Of a stretch of DNA of 39,125 nucleotides, positions 17,539-25,556 are shown in pieces. Origin of the DNA: an uncultured Clostridium sp. (GTDB taxonomy: Bacteria; Bacillota; Clostridia; TANB77; CAG-508); NCBI GenBank assembly GCA_948436025.1, contig CAOJHH010000012.1, positions 1-39,125 of the forward strand, given 5' to 3'. Each line of letters opens with the position of its first letter. Positions within the stretch are counted from its first letter, which is position 1. Under the pieces are notes generated by a model, which made no database searches, was not told the origin of the DNA, and saw only the letters and a program-made list of their open reading frames with translations. The translations under genes and the position numbers were made by a program.

Positions 17539-17746
17539 CTTATTTCCTCCTGTTAATAATTATTGTTTATTATTATCTATAAATAAGCCTGCCTAAAGTA
17601 GCACAGGAGAATTTTTACTAATTTTAATACTACTATATTAACATAATTTTACTGCAATTTCAACTAAATTTACTCATTTTCTGGGCATATTCCTTATCTT
17701 CTATTCTAGAAATCGCAAAACATTTCTTGCCTATATCTTTTTATTC

Positions 17747-18082
17747 TTAATACCAATACGCTAACTTCAAAAATGAATTCACTAATTTTGCCTGTTCCTG
17801 CAATTCTTCCTCTTCTGACACATTGTATTTCTTTCCTTGCATATTTCTTGAACTTAAAGTCCATAGAAATGCCTTTAATTTAGGAAATCTCTCTACATTT
17901 TCTTTCATAAAGCAAATTAAATCACATAATTTCTTAAATGCTTCACTTTGCTTTTTTTCTTCTTCTTTGTATTTTTCAATATCGACTATTAATTCTAATG
18001 GCTTTGCTACTTCTAACCTATAATTTTTTTCTTCAAAAGAATTTATAAAATTTTGATAACTTTCACAAAACACTCTATACAT
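17747..18082 (-). CDS. Hypothetical partner of the nucleotidyltransferase-like protein
   Basis: A 111-residue, charged, helical protein (ELIVDIEKYKEEEKKQSEAF; 'KLVNSFLKLAYWY' at the end). No family is recognised. It overlaps the upstream nucleotidyltransferase-like gene by 8 bases, so the two are translationally coupled and likely form a two-gene module. Confidence 0.6.
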   Translation of the reverse strand: MYRVFCESYQNFINSFEEKNYRLEVAKPLELIVDIEKYKEEEKKQSEAFKKLCDLICFMKENVERFPKLKAFLWTLSSRNMQGKKYNVSEEEELQEQAKLVNSFLKLAYWY

Positions 18083-18581
18083 TATACTTCTCCCTAAATA
18101 TTTTCAATTTTTTCTCGAATTCGGTCCTTTTGCTTTCAAATAAATCATCTCTATTTAAGACCTCTTCTATAACATTATTAAGAATTTCTTTATCACATTT
18201 TGGTATCATTTGATCTAAATCTTCTATATCTTTTGATTCAAGTCTTATTATTTTACTTATTACAATATCTTCTTTTGAGAGAATATAAACATTAATATAT
18301 TGAAACTCCTCTAATTTTATTGCTCTTTTTTTATAATTTGGTGATAATATTGTACTTTGATATTCTAACATATCATAATCTCTTAATAACACAAATACTT
18401 TCCCATATTTAGCAGGATAACCTAAATCAACAAAATCTATATCTAGTGTTGCTCTTGTTGTATATTCTCCTAATATGCATGCTCCACCTCCAACAATATA
18501 AATATCAAATGGCTCAAGTTTAAACATTTTTGTTACTTCTTCCATTTCATGAATTACTTGCATTAAATTATCCTTAATCAT
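18075..18581 (-). CDS. Nucleotidyltransferase-like protein (DUF6036/AbiEii-like)
   Basis: A 168-residue protein with a minimal nucleotidyltransferase signature: 'IYIVGGGACILGEYTTRATL' followed by 'DIDFVD', the GG...DxD arrangement, and later 'LSKEDIVISKIIRLESKDIE', a common motif in mobile nucleotidyltransferases. Related proteins act as toxins or antitoxins. The overlap with the downstream gene and location in an accessory island suggest a toxin-antitoxin or defence pair; which member is toxic is unknown. Confidence 0.65.
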   Translation of the reverse strand: MIKDNLMQVIHEMEEVTKMFKLEPFDIYIVGGGACILGEYTTRATLDIDFVDLGYPAKYGKVFVLLRDYDMLEYQSTILSPNYKKRAIKLEEFQYINVYILSKEDIVISKIIRLESKDIEDLDQMIPKCDKEILNNVIEEVLNRDDLFESKRTEFEKKLKIFREKYNV

Positions 18582-18661
18582 ACATTTTCCCCCTAGTTAT
18601 ATTTGAGTATATTTTACACTTTTTTAACTATTTTATCAATTAATTTTACAAAATATAAATA

Positions 18662-18703
18662 AATATGTAGCTTGAAAGATATCAGCCAAAGATTGAAATC
18701 TAA
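18662..18703 (+). repeat. asnB 3'-end repeat, copy 3 (short, degenerate)
   Basis: 42 bases matching the last 14 codons of asnB, with a TGG to TAG change (NM*LERYQPKIEI), so it is no longer coding. It is followed by a hairpin very like the asnB terminator. Confidence 0.8.
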
Positions 18704-18711
18704 TACGGGCA

Positions 18712-18736
18712 AAGCGGTCGCAACTAGCGACCGCTT
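18712..18736 (+). terminator. Hairpin after asnB-tail copy 3
   Basis: Perfect stem AAGCGGTCGC / GCGACCGCTT with loop AACTA. The core GGTCGC-AAC-GCGACC resembles the terminator after copy 1, so the repeat includes the terminator. Confidence 0.75.
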
Positions 18737-18758
18737 AAACATCTTACACTTCAATAAT

Positions 18759-18908
18759 TTAAAATTGAAAAAGCCTTGCCACATCACTATCTAACATTAC
18801 TTGTTTTCCTCTTATTGTATAAATTAAATTTCTAATATTCTCTATTTCATATGTTATTACATTTTCTTCTTCATTGATTGGTGCAATATTACTATTTTCT
18901 TTTTCCAT
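18759..18908 (-). pseudogene. Truncated ORF6N-domain protein
   Basis: 49 residues starting MEKENSNIAPINEEE and ending 'IRGKQVMLDSDVARLFQF'. This is the very start of the ORF6N domain (IRGxxVMLDxDLAxLY...), which normally continues for some 70 more residues. Truncation occurs where the asnB-tail copy 3 region begins, suggesting recombination cut the gene. GGATGTGATG upstream is a weak ribosome binding site. Confidence 0.65.
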
Positions 18909-19060
18909 TAACATCACATCCTACCTTCGATTCGATATAATTTTAAAATATTTGTTTTGGTTTGTCGAGTTTTTTTATCTTTTTTGCAATAATAATTTAC
19001 TTTTTTGTTAGAATAATATAGAATACTTATATAATATATCGAAATAAAGGAAGTTTTATC

Positions 19061-19524
19061 ATGTACACATATGTTTCAAATTCACGGTAATGATACCATT
19101 ACGCTTGCAAAAAACTTGGCAAGCAAATTAAATACTGGTGATATTGTTGTTTTATCTCGGCAATTTGGGTGCTGGTAAAACAAAATTTACCGAAGGTTTT
19201 TTAAGTTATTTTGGGCTTGAAGAAGAAATTTCTAGTCCTACTTTTACGATTGTAAACGAATACCATATAAACACCTTAAATATCTATCATTTCGATGTTT
19301 ACCGCCTATCTTCTTGTGATGAATTTTATGCCATTGGTGGAGAGCAATATTTTGATAATGGTATTTGCCTTATTGAATGGGGCGAACAAATTGAAGAAGC
19401 TTTGCCAAAGGAATATCTACAAATTCGCTTTACACGTGACTTTGAAAATGAAACAAAACGAACCCTAACCCTTGAACCTCACGGAAAAAAGTATGAAACT
19501 ATTTTAAACGAACTTCATTTATAA
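19061..19524 (+). CDS. tsaE: tRNA threonylcarbamoyladenosine biosynthesis ATPase TsaE, CGG +1 shift(s)
   Basis: TsaE is the ATPase that supports t6A synthesis on tRNAs with TsaB, TsaC and TsaD. The protein is joined across CGG at 19158-19160: 'TGDIVVLS' then 'GNLGAGKTKFTEGFLSYFG', restoring the LxGxLGAGKT P-loop. Also visible are 'SPTFTIVNEY', 'IYHFDVYRL' and 'CLIEWGEQI'. The best-placed start, ATG 19061 with AAAGGAAG 8 bases before it, requires another shift at CGG 19085-19087 (MYTYVSNS then GNDTITLAKNL), matching the usual TsaE N-terminus. Alternative: ATG 19071 is already in the second frame but is poorly spaced. Length 153 residues. It heads tsaE-tsaB-rimI. Confidence 0.9.
19085..19087 (+). 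other. Probable CGG +1 shift site 1 in tsaE
   Basis: Context TCA-CGG-T; resumes as GGT. Needed only if ATG 19061 is the start; starting at 19071 would avoid it. Confidence 0.6.
19158..19160 (+). other. CGG +1 shift site 2 in tsaE
   Basis: Context TCT-CGG-C; resumes as GGC, the conserved glycine of LSGNLGAGKT next to the P-loop. Confidence 0.92.
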
Positions 19525-19585
19525 AATATGCTAATAAATAACACTACATATAAAATTAGTAAAACAGAAAGGATAAAAACAAATT

Positions 19586-20275
19586 ATGAAAATTTTAAGT
19601 ATCACCACCTCTTCTAATGTATGTGCCGTCGCTATTTTAGAGGACACTACTTTAATAAAAGAATTACAAATTGATGATGCCAATACGCATTCAGTAAAAT
19701 TAATGCCCCTTATTGGAGATTTATTTTTACAAACAAACTTATCAATTTATGACATCGACTTATTTGTTTGTGACAAAGGACCCGGCTCTTTTACTGGTAT
19801 TCGTATTGGCATCTCTACCATAAAAGCTTTTGGGGATGTTACCAAAAAACCAACTCTTGGCATTAGTTCTCTTACCTCACTTGCCTACTCCTCTAAAAGG
19901 GAAGGGCTTATTTGCTCTTTAATCGATGCCAAACATGATAATGTTTATTATTCTCTTTATGAATTAAAAAACGGAATTTACACTCAAATAGGAAAATTTT
20001 TAGCCGATACCATTTCTAATATTACAGAAATATTAAAAATTTGTAATAAACCTGTCTTATTTGTCGGAAATGGTAGCACGATTTACAAAGATGTGTTAAA
20101 ATCATCTCTGAATGAAAATGCCATTTTTCAAGATGATGTCATTTCAATAAGTGCTTATTCTACAGGGCTTGCTGGGTTTGCTACTTTTCAAAAACAGGAA
20201 AACTCACCTTTACAGCCTCTTTATTTAAAAAAATCGAATGCCGAAAGAGAAAGAGAGGAAAAAAGCAAATGCTAA
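19586..20275 (+). CDS. tsaB: tRNA threonylcarbamoyladenosine biosynthesis protein TsaB
   Basis: A 229-residue inactive paralogue of TsaD that scaffolds the t6A complex. It starts 'MKILSITTSSNVCAVAILED' (the ASKHA ATPase-fold first strand) and has the diagnostic 'CDKGPGSFTGIRIGISTIKA' and 'ISSLTSLAYS'. It lies 61 bases after tsaE and overlaps rimI by 7 bases, the standard tsaE-tsaB-rimI order. The frame is intact, with no in-frame CGG. Confidence 0.95.
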   Translation: MKILSITTSSNVCAVAILEDTTLIKELQIDDANTHSVKLMPLIGDLFLQTNLSIYDIDLFVCDKGPGSFTGIRIGISTIKAFGDVTKKPTLGISSLTSLAYSSKREGLICSLIDAKHDNVYYSLYELKNGIYTQIGKFLADTISNITEILKICNKPVLFVGNGSTIYKDVLKSSLNENAIFQDDVISISAYSTGLAGFATFQKQENSPLQPLYLKKSNAEREREEKSKC

Positions 20276-20703
20276 CCATACGCCCCATGTTACTTTCCGA
20301 TTTAGAGGAAATCGAAGAAACCTTAACAACTGATTTTGATGATTTTTGGACAGTTTCCGTGTTCAAACAAGAATTACAAAATGAACATTCCGAATATTTC
20401 GTCTGTTTACAAGATAAAAAAATCGTTGGTTTTGCTGGTATTTGGACCGCAGTTGATGACATTCATATTACCAATCTTGTGACAAAAAAGACCTACCGAA
20501 ACCATGGAATTGGTACAAAACTTTTAGAACATATTCTCAAAATCGCCAAAGAAAAAAACCTACCTAGTCTTACATTAGAAGTAAACGAAAACAACAAATC
20601 GGCAATTTCTATATATGAAAAACATCATTTTCAAAAAATTGGACAAAGGAAGAATTATTATAAACAAAATGAGAATGCTATTATTATGACATATTATTTT
20701 TAA
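20269..20703 (+). CDS. rimI: Ribosomal protein S18-alanine N-acetyltransferase
   Basis: A 144-residue GNAT acetyltransferase. Typical motifs are 'IRPMLLSDLEEIEE', 'TNLVTKKTYRNHGIGTKLLE' (acetyl-CoA-binding R/Q-x-x-G-x-G/A; here RNHGIG) and 'LTLEVNENNKSAISIYEKHH'. RimI acetylates the N-terminus of ribosomal protein S18. Translationally coupled to tsaB by a 7-base overlap. Confidence 0.9.
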   Translation: MLTIRPMLLSDLEEIEETLTTDFDDFWTVSVFKQELQNEHSEYFVCLQDKKIVGFAGIWTAVDDIHITNLVTKKTYRNHGIGTKLLEHILKIAKEKNLPSLTLEVNENNKSAISIYEKHHFQKIGQRKNYYKQNENAIIMTYYF

Positions 20704-20724
20704 TAAAGATAGGAGAAGAAACGA

Positions 20725-23109
20725 ATGAAGAAAAATGAATTAAACTACCATCAATTAAAAGATTATTGTAATCCAAATGTATTTAAATTTAAAGATACAT
20801 CCGAAATTGATGCAATCGATACGGGAATTGGACAAGAACGTGGTATTAAAGCACTAGAATTTGGAATTAGTGTCGATGTAAAGGGATACAACTTATACTT
20901 AGAAGGTCCTGATGGTGTTGGAAAAACTATGTACACGAAAAATTATCTAAAACGTATTTCGAAAAAAGAAAAAACCCCTTCTGACTGGTGTTATATTTAT
21001 AACTTCGATAATCCCAATGAACCAATTGCCGTTTCTTTTAATGCAGGACTTGGAAAAGAATTTCGAGATGACATGGAGAGTTTTATTAAAGATATCAAAG
21101 CCGATATTAATAAGACCTTTAGTAACGAAGATTTCGAAAAGGAAAAGACCTTAATTAAACAAGAATTTGAACAAAAGCGTTCTTCCCTATTAGAGAAACT
21201 AAATAAAGAATCGATGAAATATGGTTTTCAAGTGAAAACTGCTCAAAATGGTATTTATATGATGCCTGTTATTGATGGAAAAACGATTGAAGAAGACGAG
21301 TTTGATAAATTAGATGATGCTATTAAAAAGGATTTTGAAAGTAAATCTGGTATTGTACAAGAACAAATTTTAGCAACCATTGCTGAAATTAAAGCTATTG
21401 AGAAGGCCTCCGATAAAAAAATTGAAGAATGGCAATCCAATGTAGCCTTACTTACCATCAATACCCATATTAATTATATTAAATCGAAATATAAACGTAA
21501 TAAAAAAGTAAATAAATTTTTAGATAATGTGAAAAAAGACATTCTAAAAAATGTTCCATTATTTATGGAACCACAACCAAATGCACAACCTGTACAAAAC
21601 CAACCAGGTCCACGTCAAGAACCAAAACAACCTTGGCTTAATTATCGTGTTAATTTATTTATTGATAATAGTGAATTAGAGGGTTCTCCTGTTGTAATGG
21701 ATTCCAACTATTCCTACCATAATCTATTTGGAAAGCTAGAATATGAAAACTATTATGGCTCTTTGAAAACCGATTATACCATGTTACAACCTGGACTTTT
21801 GCACCGTGCAAATGGTGGATACATTATGCTACAAGCAAAAGATTTGTTATCCAATGCCCTATGTTATGATGCCTTAAAAAAAGCTTTGCGTATTAAAGAA
21901 TTGAATATTGAAAATGCAGTTGACCAACGTAGTTCTATGGTAATGATTTCTTTAAAACCGGAGCCAATTCCACTAGATTTAAAAGTAATTTTAATTGGCA
22001 GTTCAAATATTTACCATACCCTACTTGCTATGGATTCGGATTTTAAGAAACTATTTAAAGTAAAAGTAGAATTTGAAGATGACGCACCAAAGAATGAGGA
22101 AAATGAATTAAAACTTGCTCGTTTTATTCATGGTTTCTGTGAACAAGAAGAATTGCCACCTTTAGATGCAAGTGCTGTTGCAAAAATGGTAGAATATTCT
22201 TCCAAACTTGCCAATAGTAAGAAAAAGTTATCCACCAGATTTAATGACCTTTCTGAAATTGTAGCAGAATCTTGTACTTGGGCAAAACTAGCAAAATCTA
22301 AAGTAGTAACGGCAGATTTTATTACAAAAACCTTAGAAGAACGAATTGACCGTGTTAAAAAATACGACTCACGCTATACAGAAATGATTCGTGAAAACAC
22401 CTTATTAATTAACACTTCTGGTGCAAAAGTTGGGCAAATTAATGGATTAACTGTTATGACAATTGGTGATTACTCCTTTGGTAAACCATCTAAAATTACA
22501 GTAAATACCTATACTGGAAAATCTGGTATTATTAATATTGAACGTGAAGTAGAACTTTCTGGCTCTTCTCATTCCAAAGGTGTGTATATTTTAAGTGGAT
22601 ATATTGGCGAAATGTTTGCACAAGATATTCCATTATCGCTAACGGCTAGTATTTGTTTTGAACAATTATATAACGGAGTCGATGGCGATAGTGCCTCTAG
22701 TACCGAATTATATGCCCTACTTTCTAGTTTATCTGGTGTACCAATTAACCAATCCATTGCCGTTACTGGGTCTGTAAACCAAAAAGGTGAAATTCAACCA
22801 ATTGGTGGCGTGAATGAAAAAATAGAAGGCTTTTATCAAATTTGTAAAATGAGAGGATTAGACGGTTCTCATGGAGTCATGATACCCGTGCAAAACGTAG
22901 ATAACCTAAGCTTATCGGATGAAATTGTAGAAGCCTGCAAAAAAGGAACTTTCCACATCTACGCTGTTTCTTCCATTGAAGAAGGAATAGAAGTATTAAC
23001 TGGAGTTCCTGCCGGAAAAAAAGACAAAAACGGACACTTCCCATCCGGAACTGTAAATGCCCTTGCTTATGAGAGGCTAAAGAAATATGCGGAGGTTAGT
23101 AGGCAATAA
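20725..23109 (+). CDS. Lon-type AAA+ protease with divergent ATPase (LonB/AAA_32 type)
   Basis: A 794-residue soluble ATP-dependent protease. The ATPase region has Walker A 'LEGPDGVGKTMYTKNYL' at about residue 58 and, after a long helical insertion (residues 125-260), 'RANGGYIMLQAKDLL' as the Walker B region. The C-terminal Lon protease domain contains the Ser-Lys dyad: 'DGDSASSTELYALLS' and 'PIGGVNEKIEGFY'. There is no N-terminal LAN domain, so it is not classical Lon; it belongs to the type found in Clostridia beside lon or in stress operons. It follows rimI after 21 bases. I found no in-frame CGG in all 794 codons. Confidence 0.88.
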   Translation: MKKNELNYHQLKDYCNPNVFKFKDTSEIDAIDTGIGQERGIKALEFGISVDVKGYNLYLEGPDGVGKTMYTKNYLKRISKKEKTPSDWCYIYNFDNPNEPIAVSFNAGLGKEFRDDMESFIKDIKADINKTFSNEDFEKEKTLIKQEFEQKRSSLLEKLNKESMKYGFQVKTAQNGIYMMPVIDGKTIEEDEFDKLDDAIKKDFESKSGIVQEQILATIAEIKAIEKASDKKIEEWQSNVALLTINTHINYIKSKYKRNKKVNKFLDNVKKDILKNVPLFMEPQPNAQPVQNQPGPRQEPKQPWLNYRVNLFIDNSELEGSPVVMDSNYSYHNLFGKLEYENYYGSLKTDYTMLQPGLLHRANGGYIMLQAKDLLSNALCYDALKKALRIKELNIENAVDQRSSMVMISLKPEPIPLDLKVILIGSSNIYHTLLAMDSDFKKLFKVKVEFEDDAPKNEENELKLARFIHGFCEQEELPPLDASAVAKMVEYSSKLANSKKKLSTRFNDLSEIVAESCTWAKLAKSKVVTADFITKTLEERIDRVKKYDSRYTEMIRENTLLINTSGAKVGQINGLTVMTIGDYSFGKPSKITVNTYTGKSGIINIEREVELSGSSHSKGVYILSGYIGEMFAQDIPLSLTASICFEQLYNGVDGDSASSTELYALLSSLSGVPINQSIAVTGSVNQKGEIQPIGGVNEKIEGFYQICKMRGLDGSHGVMIPVQNVDNLSLSDEIVEACKKGTFHIYAVSSIEEGIEVLTGVPAGKKDKNGHFPSGTVNALAYERLKKYAEVSRQ

Positions 23110-23112
23110 AAT

Positions 23113-23144
23113 AAAACTGACAAATCGTTTGATTTGTCAGTTTT
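23113..23144. terminator. Bidirectional intrinsic terminator between lon-like gene and rplS
   Basis: Perfect 14-bp stem AAAACTGACAAATC / GATTTGTCAGTTTT with loop GTTT, flanked by A and T runs, placed between two convergent genes. Confidence 0.92.
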
Positions 23145-23147
23145 ATT

Positions 23148-23726
23148 TTATTGCTCTGTTTTTGTTTCTTCTGCCTTTGGTGCTTCTTCTACTGTTTCAA
23201 CTACTTCTTCTTTTACTGTATCAACAACTTCTTTTTCTACTACTTCGGTAGTTTCTACTGCTGGTGCTTCTTCTGGAGAGGCAACCGTTTCTGGTACTTG
23301 TTCTACAACTTCAGCTACTTCTTCGGTAACTGGTTCTTCTGTCATTTCTTCTTTTAGAACGATTTCTTTGTTTTCAATTCTTGCACCTAATTTTTCTTTT
23401 GTCTTCGATGCTTTTCCTATTCTATCTCTTAAGTAGAATAATTTTGCTCTTCTTGCTTTACCTACTCTTACTAATTCTACTTTTTCCACTAATGGAGAAT
23501 GTACTAGGAATGTTTTTTCTACTCCTACTCCATATGAGATTCTTCTTACAGTGAAGGTTTCGTTTACTCCTCCACCTTGTTTTTTAATGATGATTCCTTC
23601 AAATACTTGAATTCTTTCTCTATTTCCTTCTTTAATTCTAACATGAACTCTTACGGTATTTCCTACGTCTAATACTGGAACTTTATTTTTTAATTGTTCA
23701 TGTTCAATTGATTTTATAATATCCAT
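23148..23726 (-). CDS. rplS: 50S ribosomal protein L19 with long acidic C-terminal tail
   Basis: L19 sits at the 30S-50S interface. The start '[20 protein letters not shown]' at 23726 is preceded by AAGGAGG at good spacing. Core motifs are '[20 protein letters not shown]', '[20 protein letters not shown]' and '[16 protein letters not shown]'. After about residue 115, where L19 normally ends, there is a tail of roughly 75 residues of Glu, Val, Thr, Ala and Pro ([20 protein letters not shown]). Codons upstream of 23726 in the same frame are not part of L19; they are the shadow of the true trmD C-terminus. Last gene of the operon. Confidence 0.92.
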   Translation of the reverse strand: MDIIKSIEHEQLKNKVPVLDVGNTVRVHVRIKEGNRERIQVFEGIIIKKQGGGVNETFTVRRISYGVGVEKTFLVHSPLVEKVELVRVGKARRAKLFYLRDRIGKASKTKEKLGARIENKEIVLKEEMTEEPVTEEVAEVVEQVPETVASPEEAPAVETTEVVEKEVVDTVKEEVVETVEEAPKAEETKTEQ

Positions 23727-23746
23727 TTGAAAATTTTCCTCCTTCT

Positions 23747-24467
23747 TCAATTTTTTTCTTTCAAATTTCTGATATATTCTAATTCTTCTTTGGTAAGATT
23801 TTCTTTCCTTAATAAATCTGGTCTTTTTTGATGGGTTATTTCTAACGACTTTTCTCTTCTCCATTTTTCAATGTTTTCATGATGACCGAGATTTTAAAAT
23901 CTTAGGTACTTCTCTATTCTTAAAAACTTCTGGTCTTGTGTATTGCGGATATTCTAGTTTGCCATTAACAAACGATTCTTCTTTTATCGAATCATTACTT
24001 AGCACTCCATTTACATATCTTGCAACACTATCCATTACCACCATGGCTGGAAGCTCTCCTCCTGTTAGAACATAATCACCAATTGAAATTTCCTCTGGAG
24101 CAATTTCATCAATTACTCTTTGATCAATTCCTTCATAATGTCCACATAAAAGAATGATATGGTCGCTTTTAGCTAATTCTTGCACTTTTGCTTGGTTTAA
24201 AGTTTTTCCTTGTGGTGTTAAATAAATTACTTTGGAATGTTCCTTTTTTACCGAAAGGTAGGCATCATATACAATATCTGGTCTTATTACCATTCCTGCA
24301 CCACCACCATACGGCGTATCATCTACTTTTAAATGCTTATCTTTTGAAAAATCTCTTATATTGGTAATACTTATCTCAATATAATTGTTTTTCACAGCTC
24401 TTCCAATGATACTTTCCTTCAGTGGTGTAAACATTTCAGGAAATAAAGTTAAAACATCAAATTTCAT
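23747..24467 (-). CDS. trmD: tRNA (guanine-37-N1)-methyltransferase, one CGG +1 shift
   Basis: TrmD methylates G37 of tRNAs using SAM; essential in most bacteria. It shows '[20 protein letters not shown]', the trefoil-knot SAM site '[17 protein letters not shown]' and '[20 protein letters not shown]'. In one frame it would stop at 23877 after KILKSRSS. The R is CGG (23888-23886); skipping its C gives '[20 protein letters not shown]' and then '[20 protein letters not shown]', the complete and conserved TrmD C-terminal domain (SGHHxxIxxWRxxxSLxxTxxRRPDLL). Merged length is 239 residues, normal, and the gene then ends 20 bases before rplS. Confidence 0.96.
23886..23888 (-). other. CGG +1 shift site in trmD
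   Basis: Context TCT-CGG-T; resumes as GGT, the glycine of the conserved SGHH motif. The new frame stays open for 46 codons and matches the family. Confidence 0.95.
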
Positions 24468-24500
24468 TTTTTGTTTTTTCCTTTCTACACGATCCCCCTG

Positions 24501-25008
24501 CTATCTTAACCCCTCTAACAAATGAACTATCATTTGTTTATTGTCAATATCCACTTTTTTTACGACTTGCCCGAATGGCTGGTAATAAAATCTGTTTTCC
24601 TTCTTCATTTTTTACCACATAAATATCGTTACTCCCCGTTGGATAAACATCGGTAATTTTTCCTAACATTTCTCCTTCTTCTGTCGTAACTTCCATCTCT
24701 AACAAATCAGCAATAAAATAAGTGTCTTCTGGTAAGTTTACTGCATCTTTACGGTCTATTTTTAGATAACAATTTCGGTATTTTTCTGCTTCGTTAATAT
24801 CATCAATTCCTTTTAGTTTTAATAATACCATCTGTTTATGATACTTTATTTCTTCAATTTCAAAGGTTTCTAAGCCTTTTTTTAACTGAAGATAAATTTG
24901 TCTTAGGTCTTCAAAACGACGTATATTATCTGTAAAAGGTTGTACTTTTACAAATCCCTTTATTCCATAAGTATTTACAATTTGACCAATTTCCATTAAT
25001 GTTTCCAT
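24501..25008 (-). CDS. rimM: Ribosome maturation factor RimM, one CGG +1 shift
   Basis: RimM assists 30S head assembly by binding S19. It has the N-terminal barrel 'IGQIVNTYGIKGFVKVQPFT' and the PRC-barrel region 'YFIADLLEMEVTTEEGEMLG', 'ITDVYPTGSNDIYVVKNEEG' and 'QILLPAI'. In one frame it ends at 24544 as AIRASRKKSGY. That R is CGG (24573-24571); skipping its C gives 'LLPAIGQVVKKVDIDNKQMI' then 'VHLLEGLR' and stop at 24501, matching the RimM ending (IPAIxxVVxxIDxxxxxMxVxLLxGL). Merged length is 168 residues. Between the KH gene and trmD in the conserved operon. Confidence 0.94.
24571..24573 (-). other. CGG +1 shift site in rimM
   Basis: Context ATT-CGG-G; resumes as GGG (Gly) and restores the complete RimM C-terminus. 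Confidence 0.92.
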
Positions 25009-25017
25009 TTTGCTTCC

Positions 25018-25251
25018 TTAATCTTCTATAAATTCAATATTTACTTTTTGGTTTTCTTTGCTTCCAATTGCTTTTGCAACAGTACGAATTGCTTTTGCAA
25101 TTCTTCCTTGTTTTCCAATTACTTTTCCCATATCTGAATCTGCTACTTTTACATGAAATTGTATCACATTTTCTTTTTGGTCTTCCGTAATCTGAACTTG
25201 TTCTGGACTGGCAACTAAGTTTTTAATCATAATTTCAAGCATTTCTTTCAT
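25018..25251 (-). CDS. KH-domain RNA-binding protein (YlqC/KhpA family)
   Basis: A 77-residue single-KH protein, with 'MKEMLEIMIKNLVASPEQVQ' and the KH core 'DMGKVIGKQGRIAKAIRTVA' (GxxG = GKQG). KhpA-type proteins bind RNA with KhpB and affect cell wall and ribosome functions. The ATG at 25251 follows AGGAGG lying in the end of rpsP. The operon position between rpsP and rimM is canonical. Confidence 0.92.
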   Translation of the reverse strand: MKEMLEIMIKNLVASPEQVQITEDQKENVIQFHVKVADSDMGKVIGKQGRIAKAIRTVAKAIGSKENQKVNIEFIED

Positions 25252-25264
25252 AAATTTGCTCCTC

Positions 25265-25498
25265 CTAGTTTGCTTTTTCAATTAAAGCTTTTACGGTATC
25301 GGTTGGTTTTGCACCATTTTTGATCCATGTTTCTACTTTTTCTTTATTAAGTACGATAGTAGATGGTTCTGTCATTGGATTGTATGTACCAATTTGTTCA
25401 ATAATTTTTCCATCTCTTGCTCTTCTTGAATCTGCAACAACAATATGATAGAATGGGGCTTTTTTTGCACCTACTCTTTGTAATCTGATTTTTACCAT
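25265..25498 (-). CDS. rpsP: 30S ribosomal protein S16
   Basis: A 77-residue protein with the diagnostic start '[20 protein letters not shown]', then '[20 protein letters not shown]' and '[16 protein letters not shown]'. S16 is needed for 30S assembly. AGGAGGTG precedes the ATG. Intact. Confidence 0.97.
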   Translation of the reverse strand: MVKIRLQRVGAKKAPFYHIVVADSRRARDGKIIEQIGTYNPMTEPSTIVLNKEKVETWIKNGAKPTDTVKALIEKAN

Positions 25499-25556
25499 TT
25501 TTTATTCACCTCCTACAAATGTATTTATTTATAAATTTAAAAATTGAATGACGTTC

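Noticed and set aside
23134..23436. Plus-strand frames opposite the L19 tail (Ser/Thr- or Phe-rich)
   Set aside because: Antisense shadows of the repetitive Glu/Val tail; no ribosome binding site.
23727..23864. N-terminal extension of L19 starting [10 protein letters not shown]
   Set aside because: No ribosome binding site at 23864; this region is the true trmD C-terminus in another frame, and L19 has its own AAGGAGG and ATG at 23726.
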